62,202 nucleotides of DNA from positions 1-62,202 of the forward strand of contig JAQCHP010000010.1 in NCBI GenBank assembly GCA_027619595.1. The letters run 5' to 3'. The first letter of the stretch is position 1, and every line of letters starts with the position of its first letter. The translations under genes and the position numbers were made by a program. This document shows, one piece after another, positions 24,314 through 32,824 of the stretch. Source of the stretch: Planctomycetota bacterium. Lineage in GTDB: Bacteria > Planctomycetota > Planctomycetia > Pirellulales > Pirellulaceae. The notes below the pieces were generated by a model. The model saw only the letters and a program-made list of their open reading frames with translations, searched no databases and was not told where the DNA came from.

Positions 24314-26326
24314 TTAGACGAAATTTGAGAAAAAATGTTCCGTGGCCGCTGTGGCAGAGGCGGCCGTCCCCCAATTTCGCGATGCTAGCTGGCCGTTCGT
24401 GAGTTCGGCTGCCCACCATTCACTGGAATTTCGGCGAAAAACCAGATCGGCCCGACCATTCCCGTCAAAATCGAGCAATGAAGCTACGCTCCCTGCCGGC
24501 ACGGCCGCCGTGGAACCGATCGAGAGGTTCGTGAAGTGATTTCCGTCGCTACGGCTCCACCACCAACTACCGCCGGTTTGCCCCAACAGATCTTGATCCC
24601 CATCACCGTCAACGTCTCCCACCAATATCTGACTCCAGACGACGGAGGTCGACCATCCACCCCAAGCTTCGTTGGCAAATTGCGTTCCGGTAGATCGAGC
24701 CAACCACCAGCCACCTGACGACGTTTGACCCAGTAAGTCATCTCGCCCGTCGCCATTGAAGTCACCGATACGAATATTTCGCCATCCCGCCGAGGGGTTC
24801 CAACCGCCCCATGGCTGATTGACGTACGCGGTACCCGTGGAACGAGCGACCCACCACTCACCCCACGAAGTTCGGCCGACAAGATCATCGCGACCATCTG
24901 CGTCAAAGTCACCTACGTGGATATCTTGCCAGCCGGCTGAATTCGACCATGCACCCCACCGTTGATTGACAAAACTCGTGCCATTCGATTGGGCCACCCA
25001 CCACTCACCTGATGAGGTTCTCCCGACGATGTCAGCTCGTCCATCGCCGTTGACGTCTGCAGATTGGACGTCCTGCCAACCGGCCAGATGGGACCAAGCA
25101 CCCCAGGATTGATTGACGAAGTGGTCGGTATTGTTACGAGCAACCCACCAGTTGCCCCACTGAGTTCGCCCTACAATATCGGACAGGCCATCCCCGTCGA
25201 CATCCGATATATGTACGTCTGCCCACGTTACCGCCGTCGACCAAGCTCCCCACACCGCCGTCACGGATTGGCCATTCGTCGTACCGCGTGTAACCCACCA
25301 ACTGCCGTTGGCGTCGCGCGAGGCTGCGAGCAAAGGTCCTTGCGGCGTGGGCGGAGTTACTGGCGTGCCGACCTGCGATGTATCAAAATCAACCTTAACG
25401 TTGGCTGACCCAACGACAATTTGCGACATGGTTAATACACCGTTGACACTTCCTCCCGTGGCTGTCACCGTGTACGTCCCTGCTGGAACCTGCAACCCAT
25501 ATCCGCCAGACGCACCGGTGACAACGGTATAGAAGTCACCGCCTGTTACGGGCGTGGCTGTGATAGTAACGCCATTTGACCCTTCGCCCAACGAATAAAA
25601 ATCGTCGTTGACCAAGTTATCGCGATAAGCAACTCCGGTAATAAAAAAATTACCCCCTCGATTGCCGAAGTTTTCGGTCACCATGCTGGCGTTGTAGCCA
25701 ACCCCTTGGTGGACGAAGACGCCAAATCGAACCCCCGTCCCTAATTCTCGATAGGTATCAAACAGGATGTTGCGGCGATGTCCAGCGCTGAGAAACAAAT
25801 CACGATGTCGATCCAATACATGCTGACCTTGGTCAATCGAGCCGGTGGAACCACCCCAGGCAATATTCTCACCGGCACCCGCTGAATATCCGGCCGCCGC
25901 GGCCCGATCGGACGGCGATCGTCCCTGCAAATCGGTGTGCGAAAAGTAATCCAGATCGAGCATATTCTGAGAATGCCCAACCGCGGCGTTGACGAGCGCT
26001 TGATGGGGCGCCAACGGCTGTTTCGGAACCGATGTGATTTGTGCCCCAGAAATACCTTGATTCAAGTCACCCAAGCCATAACGTGAAGCTTCCACCAATG
26101 GGTTTGCACGCGCTCGATTGACCAACTCCAGCAACATTTGCTCGTGAGCGGTCATGGTGACCGTGGGCATGGTCACTACGGCAAGAACACGACGTTCCTC
26201 CAGCGACTCACCCTGCAAACGTGTACTGCCTGGACTACCTTGCCAGCGGCAATTTTTGGCAAATCGATAGTGATGTAGTTGGTATCGCATCCGCGCGCCC
26301 CTTGTAAAAATGCCCAGCAGTGTCAT
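24314..26326 (-). CDS. secreted CAP-domain protein with 49-residue FG-GAP-like repeats
   Basis: 670 aa. The N-terminus has no ordinary signal peptide but carries LQGESLEERRVLAV (about 38-51), a variant of the LEPR-type motif on planctomycete surface proteins. A CAP/SCP-like domain (about 58-222) includes GHSQNMLDLDYFSHTD, AGENIAWGG, GHRRNIL and MVTENFGN. A short beta domain (about 225-325) follows. Then come six repeats of 49 residues (starting near 368, 417, 466, 515, 564, 613), each with a DxDGDGxxD calcium loop and a WW(V/L)AR strand. The repeats probably form a propeller-like Ca-binding surface. Likely secreted or cell-surface; adhesion or matrix binding is an inference. It stands upstream of gmd on the same strand. 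Confidence 0.85.
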   Translation of the reverse strand: MTLLGIFTRGARMRYQLHHYRFAKNCRWQGSPGSTRLQGESLEERRVLAVVTMPTVTMTAHEQMLLELVNRARANPLVEASRYGLGDLNQGISGAQITSVPKQPLAPHQALVNAAVGHSQNMLDLDYFSHTDLQGRSPSDRAAAAGYSAGAGENIAWGGSTGSIDQGQHVLDRHRDLFLSAGHRRNILFDTYRELGTGVRFGVFVHQGVGYNASMVTENFGNRGGNFFITGVAYRDNLVNDDFYSLGEGSNGVTITATPVTGGDFYTVVTGASGGYGLQVPAGTYTVTATGGSVNGVLTMSQIVVGSANVKVDFDTSQVGTPVTPPTPQGPLLAASRDANGSWWVTRGTTNGQSVTAVWGAWSTAVTWADVHISDVDGDGLSDIVGRTQWGNWWVARNNTDHFVNQSWGAWSHLAGWQDVQSADVNGDGRADIVGRTSSGEWWVAQSNGTSFVNQRWGAWSNSAGWQDIHVGDFDADGRDDLVGRTSWGEWWVARSTGTAYVNQPWGGWNPSAGWRNIRIGDFNGDGRDDLLGQTSSGGWWLARSTGTQFANEAWGGWSTSVVWSQILVGDVDGDGDQDLLGQTGGSWWWSRSDGNHFTNLSIGSTAAVPAGSVASLLDFDGNGRADLVFRRNSSEWWAAELTNGQLASRNWGTAASATAATEHFFSNFV
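24490..25370 (-). repeat. 147-bp tandem repeats inside the CAP-protein gene
   Basis: About six in-frame units of 147 bp (49 codons) encode the DxDGDG/WWVAR repeats. Neighbouring units share long identical stretches at DNA level, including repeated CACCCCA/CCACCACTC blocks, so copy number could vary by recombination. They have no spacers and are not CRISPR. Confidence 0.8.
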
Positions 26327-26569
26327 GCGTTATGCGACCGAATACTGAATTGGCGTGTGCGGTTCAAGACAAGACCGTTGCAAAATCGACCCGCCTAATT
26401 CTAGCCTACAGCCATCTTCGGTGCAATTTGCTAGGGGCACCCGCCTTGTGTAAACGTGGTTCCAAGCGTGACAGAATTGGCGTAACCGAACTACACCCAT
26501 CCACAAGTTGCCGATTGACAGCAGTCGGCTCAGACAAGTTGTCTTTTTCAAACTTGGTGTTCTAGCACC

Positions 26570-27916
26570 TCACGGCCGTGCGTTTTCCGACAATAATATC
26601 TTTCCAGACATCTTCGGACCAGGAAAACAGGCCAGGACATAGCTATTTCTACCGTCCTCCACCATCAGATCACATTGTTCCGCCACACCAAATCCGTGGA
26701 CCAGCAACGGTTGCAACAAGAGTGTATGTCGCCCCTGGGGCAATTCGACTCGCAAAACCTGCAATCGACCTGGCAACAAGTTCCAACAACGCACATCGGC
26801 AGACTCGGTCGCTTCCCAGGCAAAGCTTCCAGCGTCCATCGCGAGCCCTACCACAGGTGAAATACCCAAATGATCCTTGGCGGCGTAAACAACGGACTTT
26901 TTTGTTACGCGACGTACGACAGCACGCGCCAATGTGTGGGGCATCGTGGCGGCCGCTTGCTGCTGTGCCAACGCGTTAATGTCGGTCACGGTTTCGGTAA
27001 CCCCAACGGGGTGGCCATCTACCGTCACCTCGATTCCGCTGACGACGTCCGGCGCAACGACAACGTCAGGGATCTTCACTGGGGCACTCAACCCTGGCAC
27101 GTTGGAATCTCCGGCCACACGGAGGAAGACGCTCGCCAAAGCCAACGCATCGGAGGTTACCGGCGCGATCGATTCTTTCTTTTGTGGTCCCGGATCCGTC
27201 ATGGCAATGACATACACGACCCCATTTCCAGCCGCTGAATGTTGCCCAGACGTGGCACGCAGGAGATCGGAGCGTCCGGCAACAAACTGCGGATTCCACG
27301 CTACCACGGCTGCATAGGCTCGTTCAGCGTCATCAAAATTGCGATGCCCCGACTCCTGCACAACGCCATGCAGATAAGCCGAAATCGCCACACGTGGATA
27401 AGCTATCTTTGGATTCGTTTCAGAGCCCCGTATACCGTCCCGCACAATCTGCTCTTGTTTGTTCACCGCTTGCAAACAATACGGCACAACGTCAGAACCG
27501 TCCTGCATCAGGTTTGACAGCGCCAAAAAACAGCGGACCATAACTTTTTCATAGTCTTCACCAGCATACGCGCGCGCACGGTCATCCGAGAACAATCGAG
27601 CCACATTTTCGCCAACTGCCGACTGGTCTAAATGCTCCCAACCATCCCGCACCCTCCGCAGCATGTCCTCAGCTCGACGGGGCTCACCTTGCAGCAGCGC
27701 GACCATAGCTTGATCCGCCAGCAGCAGTTCCTTAGCGCCGGACTGGCGACACCGAATACCTTGCAGTTGATCGGCCGCGCGTTGAAGATCGCCTTCACAA
27801 AAGGCGGAGCGTGCCGTTTGCACCCGACCGTAGTACGATGAACAGCCGGAGAGCGCAAGAAACACTCCCCAACAATAGGCAACCCCACAATGCCAACCAC
27901 GGTGCATCATGTTCAA
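26570..27916 (-). CDS. COG3014-like lipoprotein
   Basis: 448 aa. A signal peptide ends in LALSGCSS, a lipobox with Cys25, so it is probably an anchored lipoprotein. TPR-like helices (AFCEGDLQRAADQLQGIRC, ADQAMVALLQGEPRRAEDML) are followed by NVARLFSDDRARAYAGEDYE, a block I recognise from COG3014 proteins. A C-terminal beta region ends in LAC then FPG. It lies 8 bp after an LpoB-like gene; in proteobacteria COG3014 is also genetically linked to LpoB-like COG3417. Function unknown; envelope or peptidoglycan-related by association. Confidence 0.7.
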   Translation of the reverse strand: MNMMHRGWHCGVAYCWGVFLALSGCSSYYGRVQTARSAFCEGDLQRAADQLQGIRCRQSGAKELLLADQAMVALLQGEPRRAEDMLRRVRDGWEHLDQSAVGENVARLFSDDRARAYAGEDYEKVMVRCFLALSNLMQDGSDVVPYCLQAVNKQEQIVRDGIRGSETNPKIAYPRVAISAYLHGVVQESGHRNFDDAERAYAAVVAWNPQFVAGRSDLLRATSGQHSAAGNGVVYVIAMTDPGPQKKESIAPVTSDALALASVFLRVAGDSNVPGLSAPVKIPDVVVAPDVVSGIEVTVDGHPVGVTETVTDINALAQQQAAATMPHTLARAVVRRVTKKSVVYAAKDHLGISPVVGLAMDAGSFAWEATESADVRCWNLLPGRLQVLRVELPQGRHTLLLQPLLVHGFGVAEQCDLMVEDGRNSYVLACFPGPKMSGKILLSENARP

Positions 27917-27924
27917 GGCCTATA

Positions 27925-28632
27925 CTATTGGCGAGTGAACACGTTGAAATTGCGCAGCTTGCCCAGTCGCGATGTATGATAACCTTTGCGTATTTTTGCC
28001 GATTCCTTGTCAAATTTTCCCGTATTGACGTCGACTAATTCCAAAGTCAACACGTAGTCGCGCTGATAGTCGCGGTTCTTCTCCGTCGTCCCTGACGTCA
28101 TTTTTGCAAACAGTAGGTAGTCAAATGGTTGCCCCTGTTGCGCCAGAGAAGACGCGAAGGTCTGCATATTCGCGGGTATAAAGAGCGCGTCCGGCCGCAG
28201 TCGAGTCTCCGCGAGTCCAGCGTCAACATACCGTCGACTCACCGGTTCAAATGCACCTGAGTTCACAATTTGGGAATCGACCATTTCGTAGATTTGCTCT
28301 TTGAAATCGCCAAGTTCTTCGGCACTCTGATTTTCGACTCCCACAAAACAAACTCGCTTCACGCCGGTCCCCGCACCAGTCGCGTGATCGGGTTCGCTCG
28401 GCGAACAATCTTGTCGGCCCAATAGCTTCGCTACGGCTTCGTCAACCAGGGGATTCATGGTTTCAGCACCGGCGGCGTGACTACCGACCATATCGCTCTG
28501 GTTGTCGTGAATCACATGACCAAATTGGTGCCCACGGCATCCCAATACGCCGCCCACGAACGTTACCACGAGACCGAAACCCCACCACGAATTGCCCAAC
28601 CACATCTTTTCCGACCACGAATTTCGCTGCAT
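27925..28632 (-). CDS. LpoB-like lipoprotein (penicillin-binding-protein activator family)
   Basis: 235 aa. Hydrophobic N-terminus ending GGVLGCRG (lipobox Cys). The mature domain has RVCFVGVENQSAEELGDFKE, QIYEMVDSQIVNSGAFEPVS, the LRPDALFIPANMQTFASSLA block and DYLLFAKMTSGTTEKNRDYQ then VLTLELVDVNTG, the order of the LpoB/COG3417 fold. In enterobacteria LpoB activates PBP1b. Start ATG at 28632 has AAGGAAG six bases upstream; the ATG at 28638 would be too close to it. It pairs with the COG3014-like gene. Function in planctomycetes unproven. Confidence 0.75.
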   Translation of the reverse strand: MQRNSWSEKMWLGNSWWGFGLVVTFVGGVLGCRGHQFGHVIHDNQSDMVGSHAAGAETMNPLVDEAVAKLLGRQDCSPSEPDHATGAGTGVKRVCFVGVENQSAEELGDFKEQIYEMVDSQIVNSGAFEPVSRRYVDAGLAETRLRPDALFIPANMQTFASSLAQQGQPFDYLLFAKMTSGTTEKNRDYQRDYVLTLELVDVNTGKFDKESAKIRKGYHTSRLGKLRNFNVFTRQ

Positions 28633-29128
28633 GATCATCTTCCTTGACAGTTCCACTGCCGCTTACATCTGCCGCACAAGAATTCTCAACTGCACTACGC
28701 AACAACAAACGCTAGCAACTCTTGCGATTGAGACTCATCGCGAGGCCTCAGCGTCCGGTTTTGCCACATGCCGGTTGTCTCCGTACGAGATGCCTTTCTA
28801 CTTTACTAGTTTCGGAAGACGGAATGGATGTACCGGAATCAATCCGCCTGAATTCCGCGCAATCGCTTCAAATGCTACCGCAAACATCGCCGCAACACCA
28901 TGCGAATTGCCAAGGATCTGTCCACCGAGTTACAAGGCAGCCTGCTGTGAAATGTGGCACTAGCGTTGTTCAGGACGAATATGTAGCGTACTCTGAGGTG
29001 TCGTCGCTCAGCCGTCTAGCAAAAACAACATCGGCTCGAGGAATTCGCGAACCGCCAAGCGCCCGGGACGAACAGGCAGTGAATTGGTCACTGCTACCAA
29101 CAGCCAACATCTGCCACTTGGTGCCAGC
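28633..29128. other. divergent intergenic region
   Basis: About 500 bp between the minus-strand lipoprotein operon and plus-strand recO. Frames on both strands are open but have no recognisable motifs or Shine-Dalgarno sites. It probably holds the two divergent promoters; I cannot place their boxes with confidence. Confidence 0.4.
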
Positions 29129-29938
29129 ATGACTGCCGAAAAGTCGCTAGCAATTGTCTTGAGGGTCGTCGAGTTCAGCGAGAGCAGTTACATCGTCACG
29201 CTATTTACGGACAATTTTGGGCGTGTGTCGGCTCTGGCCAAGGGTGCGCGACGTCCCAAAGGCCCCTTCGAGTCTGCTCTTGACCTACTCGCCCTCTGTC
29301 GCGTAGTGTTCCTCCGCAAACCCGGTGACTCTCTCGACTTACTAACAGAAGCGAAGCTGGAACGACGATTTCGCGCGGCTGCCCGGAGCTTGCCGCGTTT
29401 TTATGCTGGACTGTACATCGCAGAACTCTTACTCGCTTGGACCGAACATAGCGACAGCAATACACCGCTGTTCATACTCTCTGCACAGGCCATTACGGGA
29501 CTTGACAATGCGGATTCCGTTACACGAACAATACTCCATTTCGAAATTCGCGGACTGCATTTACTGGGCTTACTACCGTCACTCGTTTATTGCGTAGAAT
29601 GTGGGACCATGGTTGATGTTGCACAACGAGCGGCGTTTGGCTTACAGGCTGGCGGCGTACTCTGCCCGCGATGCAAGCCCGGGAAGCGACAAGTCATCTC
29701 CATCAGTAAACAGGCCCGATGGCTCATGCAAGCTTTAGCCCAATCAAATCATTATTCCGATTTGAACCGTCAAAGTGTGGCCCCCGACGTCGATCCGACT
29801 GTAATGAAAGCAGAGCGTCCAGACCTAGCTTGGGGCGAACTTCGCGCTGTGACCAGCCAAATCGTCTTCCACCAACTTGACCGGAAGCCTCGTTTACATC
29901 CATTTCTCAATCGTTATTGCCTCGAAGATCAAGCGTAA
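29129..29938 (+). CDS. recO: DNA repair protein RecO
   Basis: 269 aa. N-terminal OB fold (AIVLRVVEFSESSYIVTLFT, then GRVSALAKGARRPKGPF) binds DNA; a helical domain follows; a zinc site is formed by CVECG and CPRCKPG. Loads RecA with RecR in the RecFOR pathway; recR is also in this window at 53.4 kb. The ATG at 29129 is the family start (MTAEKSLAIVLRV). The next gene begins 6 bp after the stop. Confidence 0.92.
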   Translation: MTAEKSLAIVLRVVEFSESSYIVTLFTDNFGRVSALAKGARRPKGPFESALDLLALCRVVFLRKPGDSLDLLTEAKLERRFRAAARSLPRFYAGLYIAELLLAWTEHSDSNTPLFILSAQAITGLDNADSVTRTILHFEIRGLHLLGLLPSLVYCVECGTMVDVAQRAAFGLQAGGVLCPRCKPGKRQVISISKQARWLMQALAQSNHYSDLNRQSVAPDVDPTVMKAERPDLAWGELRAVTSQIVFHQLDRKPRLHPFLNRYCLEDQA

Positions 29939-29944
29939 GGATTC

Positions 29945-31147
29945 ATGATGACACGGCGATCTCCACATCTTCAAGGACGATTCGCACGGGTGCTCGTTGC
30001 CCTCTTCACTTGCGCGTACACGCTGGTGATTACGGCCACGCCGGGACGTGGTCAGGAAACGGAGGGGAGCTGGTGGTCGAACCTGCAGCCGAAGAATGCC
30101 TACAAGAAAATCAAAATGGCGACCGGCTATGGCGCAGATCGGAAGATCGCTGAAGCTCTTTTCCAGGAGGCAACCGATCTGGCACGACTGGACGGATCGC
30201 CAGTGGAACGGACCAGCGATCGACGCCAAACGTTGACGCAAGCCGCGACGAAATTCCGCCGCGCCGCAGATCGATGGCCGGACTCCGCTCTGGAGGAAGA
30301 CGCGCTCTATATGGCCGCCGAATGTGTTTACTTTGCAGACCACTACCGGCAAGCCACAAAGCTATATGATCAACTCGTAAAAAAATATCCTAATTCACGG
30401 CATTTTGATGTGCTCGACCGTCGTCGTTTCCAGCTTGCACAATACTGGCTCGAACTCCACAAAGAGAGTCCACGCTGGCCGATTGTGCCCAATTGGTCAG
30501 CGGATCGCCCGGTATTCGACACGTTTGGCAATAGTATTAAGCTGTTCGAACGCATTCGGCTCGACGATCCTGGGAGTCGCCTATCGGACGATGCCACGAT
30601 GGCAGCCGCCAACGCCAGCTTTGAGGCGGAGAAGTATTTCCGTGCGGACGAATTGTATGAAGACCTCCGCAAGAACTTCCCCAAAAGCGAACACCAGTTC
30701 GCTGCGCATTTGCTCGGCCTAAAGTGCAAGCTATTGGTGTATCAGGGAGCCGAATACGACAGCTCTCCGCTTGAAGACGCAAAAAAATTACTCAAGCAAA
30801 TGCAGCGGCAATTTCCTGCGGAATCGAGCCAGCAGGCTGAATACCTCACGGATATTGCCAAGCAAGTGCGGTTGGCCGAGGCAGAACGCATCTATGAAGA
30901 CGGACAGTACGAACAGCGACGCGGAAACTACGCAGCGGCCAAACGACAGTATCAACAGCTGCACAGTGATTTCTCGGATACGAGCCTATCTGGAGACGCC
31001 GCCGATGAATTGCAGCAATTAGCTGACAAACCCGATCAAGCGGTTTCTCCCGCTCAATGGTTGTCGGAATACCTGCCAGAGTCAGGTGACAGGCGTGCGG
31101 AGCCGCTACTATCACGGAGTCCCATTGATACGATCCTTCGCCGTTAG
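29945..31147 (+). CDS. BamD-like TPR protein, exported
   Basis: 400 aa. A signal peptide (VLVALFTCAYTLVITATPGRG) has no clear lipobox Cys. The remainder is tetratricopeptide-like: FRRAADRWPDSALEEDALYM, QATKLYDQLVKKYPNSRHFD, RADELYEDLRKNFPKSEHQF, AKRQYQQLHSDFSDTSLSGD, the outer-membrane BamD/YfiO repeat style. About 400 aa is longer than BamD (about 245). It precedes lptE, so an envelope-assembly role is plausible but not shown. The stop lies only 29 bp before the lptE ATG. Confidence 0.75.
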   Translation: MMTRRSPHLQGRFARVLVALFTCAYTLVITATPGRGQETEGSWWSNLQPKNAYKKIKMATGYGADRKIAEALFQEATDLARLDGSPVERTSDRRQTLTQAATKFRRAADRWPDSALEEDALYMAAECVYFADHYRQATKLYDQLVKKYPNSRHFDVLDRRRFQLAQYWLELHKESPRWPIVPNWSADRPVFDTFGNSIKLFERIRLDDPGSRLSDDATMAAANASFEAEKYFRADELYEDLRKNFPKSEHQFAAHLLGLKCKLLVYQGAEYDSSPLEDAKKLLKQMQRQFPAESSQQAEYLTDIAKQVRLAEAERIYEDGQYEQRRGNYAAAKRQYQQLHSDFSDTSLSGDAADELQQLADKPDQAVSPAQWLSEYLPESGDRRAEPLLSRSPIDTILRR

Positions 31148-31175
31148 TCGTCCGATTCCGGCTAAGGCTAAAATC

Positions 31176-31745
31176 ATGCCGCTTACTTCCCTCAATCCGA
31201 TCGCGATCCAACGCACTGTCTGGCAGGCACTCTGTGCCACGCTGATCGGCAGCCTGATTTGCGGCGGTTCCGGTTGCGCCGGATACCGCTTTGGATCTAG
31301 CAACCTCTTCCGCCCAGACGTCCGGACGGTGCACGTTCCTGTCTTTGAATCGGACTCCTTCCGAAAAAATTTGGGCGAACGCCTTACGGAAGCGATTGTC
31401 AAACAAGTCGAACTTACCTCGCACTATAAGGTCGTATCGGCAGGCGAGGCCGATAGTATCCTGTCCGGGGCCATTGTCACGGATACCAAGCGTGTAATCG
31501 CTGAAGACCGAAACGACATGCCACGTGATATTGATGTCAATATGGAAGTGCAACTTCGTTGGGAGAATCGACAAGGCGACCTGATCCGTTCCGGTTGGAA
31601 TATTCCCTTACCGCCTGAGTTCCTGCAAATCGGCAAATCAGCAAATTTCGTGCCCGAAGCAGGACAATCGATTACCACCGCACAGCAAGAAGCGATCGAG
31701 GGATTGGCGGCCGGAATCGTTTCACAAATGGAGATGCCGTGGTGA
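31176..31745 (+). CDS. lptE: LPS-assembly lipoprotein LptE
   Basis: 189 aa. Signal peptide with lipobox GGSGCAG, then YRFGSSNLFRPDVRTVHVPV and FESDSFRKNLGERLTEAIVK, the LptE start. The ADSILSGAIVTDTKRVI strand region and a C-terminal helix (ITTAQQEAIEGLAAGIVSQM) complete the fold. LptE plugs LptD in the outer membrane, so the organism should make LPS. The ATG at 31176 is preferred, giving a compact signal peptide; a longer in-frame start exists at 31086 inside the preceding gene. Confidence 0.85.
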   Translation: MPLTSLNPIAIQRTVWQALCATLIGSLICGGSGCAGYRFGSSNLFRPDVRTVHVPVFESDSFRKNLGERLTEAIVKQVELTSHYKVVSAGEADSILSGAIVTDTKRVIAEDRNDMPRDIDVNMEVQLRWENRQGDLIRSGWNIPLPPEFLQIGKSANFVPEAGQSITTAQQEAIEGLAAGIVSQMEMPW

Positions 31746-31763
31746 TCCCACCGCGGTAGAAAC

Positions 31764-32672
31764 GTGGCCGCCATCGACATTCAACGACCAGAACCGCCAG
31801 AGCCGCCCTTTACTCCTAACCGGGCGACGTTGTGGCACCTCCGCACGCGACAATTGCAGTTGGGCGAAATGCCACTCATGATGGGGATCGTCAATGTTAC
31901 ACCCGACAGCTTTTCCGATGGCGGACAGTTTTTCAGTACCCAACGAGCAATTGAACATGCATTGCGGCTGGTCGAAGATGGAGCCGACATTCTCGATATT
32001 GGCGGGGAAAGCACTCGACCGAACGCTGCACCGGTACCCTTAGAAGAGGAACTGCGCCGCGTCGTGCCGGTGGTGTCGGCTCTAGCCAAAGCAGTCGGTG
32101 TGCCGTTGTCAATCGACACGTCGAAATCAGTGGTCGCTTCGACGGCACTAGAAGCTGGGGCCGAGATCATCAACGATGTGACCGGTTTGCATGGCGATCC
32201 TGACATGCTGCCGACCGTCTTGCGCTATCAGCCTGGTATTTGCATCATGCACATGCAGGGCACACCTGAAACGATGCAGCAAAACCCAAAATACGGCAAT
32301 GTCCTGGCAGAAATTCAACAATATCTTGGCACGCGTCGAGACGCGATTGTCGCAGCTGGAATCCGTCCCGACCGGATTTGCCTCGACCCGGGCATCGGGT
32401 TCGGCAAGACGCACCAGCACAATCTCGAACTCTTGCGGAAGGCGGAGGAATTCCATCGCCTAGGCTGCCCGTTGCTGTATGGATGCTCCAGAAAAGGGGT
32501 CATTGCACACATTTTGCAGGACTCCCAACGAGATCGTCTCGCGGGAGGCCTTGGCATTGCTTTGGCTCTCGCTCGCCAGGGAATTCAAGTTTTGCGTGTC
32601 CACGACGTGCGCGCCACCAAGGATGCGTGTCGTTCGTTCGTGGCCTCGGGCGGGTGCGGACATTTGGCCTAA
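31764..32672 (+). CDS. folP: dihydropteroate synthase
   Basis: 302 aa TIM-barrel enzyme joining p-aminobenzoate to the pterin in folate synthesis. MGIVNVTPDSFSDGG, ILDIGGESTRPNA, SIDTSKSVVA, INDVTGL, DPGIGFGKTHQHN, GCSRKGVI and the C-terminal RVHDV are all present. Start is a GTG (31764) giving a ~35-residue N-terminal extension before the domain; an internal ATG could also serve. It lies 18 bp after lptE. Confidence 0.94.
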   Translation: MAAIDIQRPEPPEPPFTPNRATLWHLRTRQLQLGEMPLMMGIVNVTPDSFSDGGQFFSTQRAIEHALRLVEDGADILDIGGESTRPNAAPVPLEEELRRVVPVVSALAKAVGVPLSIDTSKSVVASTALEAGAEIINDVTGLHGDPDMLPTVLRYQPGICIMHMQGTPETMQQNPKYGNVLAEIQQYLGTRRDAIVAAGIRPDRICLDPGIGFGKTHQHNLELLRKAEEFHRLGCPLLYGCSRKGVIAHILQDSQRDRLAGGLGIALALARQGIQVLRVHDVRATKDACRSFVASGGCGHLA

Positions 32673-32824
32673 TTTTCCGGGAATAGCGACTTGCACGATA
32701 TCACTCGCTCGCCGCGCCCCTATTCGCTAGAATGAAGAGTGAAACTACAGCTGAGACCTTCACAAGGGAAGACTTCCCCCACATAGGGAGTCGGCACAAC
32801 GAGCCAAATCGCACGAGCAAACGC

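Noticed and set aside
24490-25370. Regular repeats possibly CRISPR
   Set aside because: 147-bp units are in-frame protein repeats with no unique spacers.
28722-29132. 136-aa open frame upstream of recO
   Set aside because: No recognisable motif, no Shine-Dalgarno, biased composition; overlaps the true recO start in another frame.
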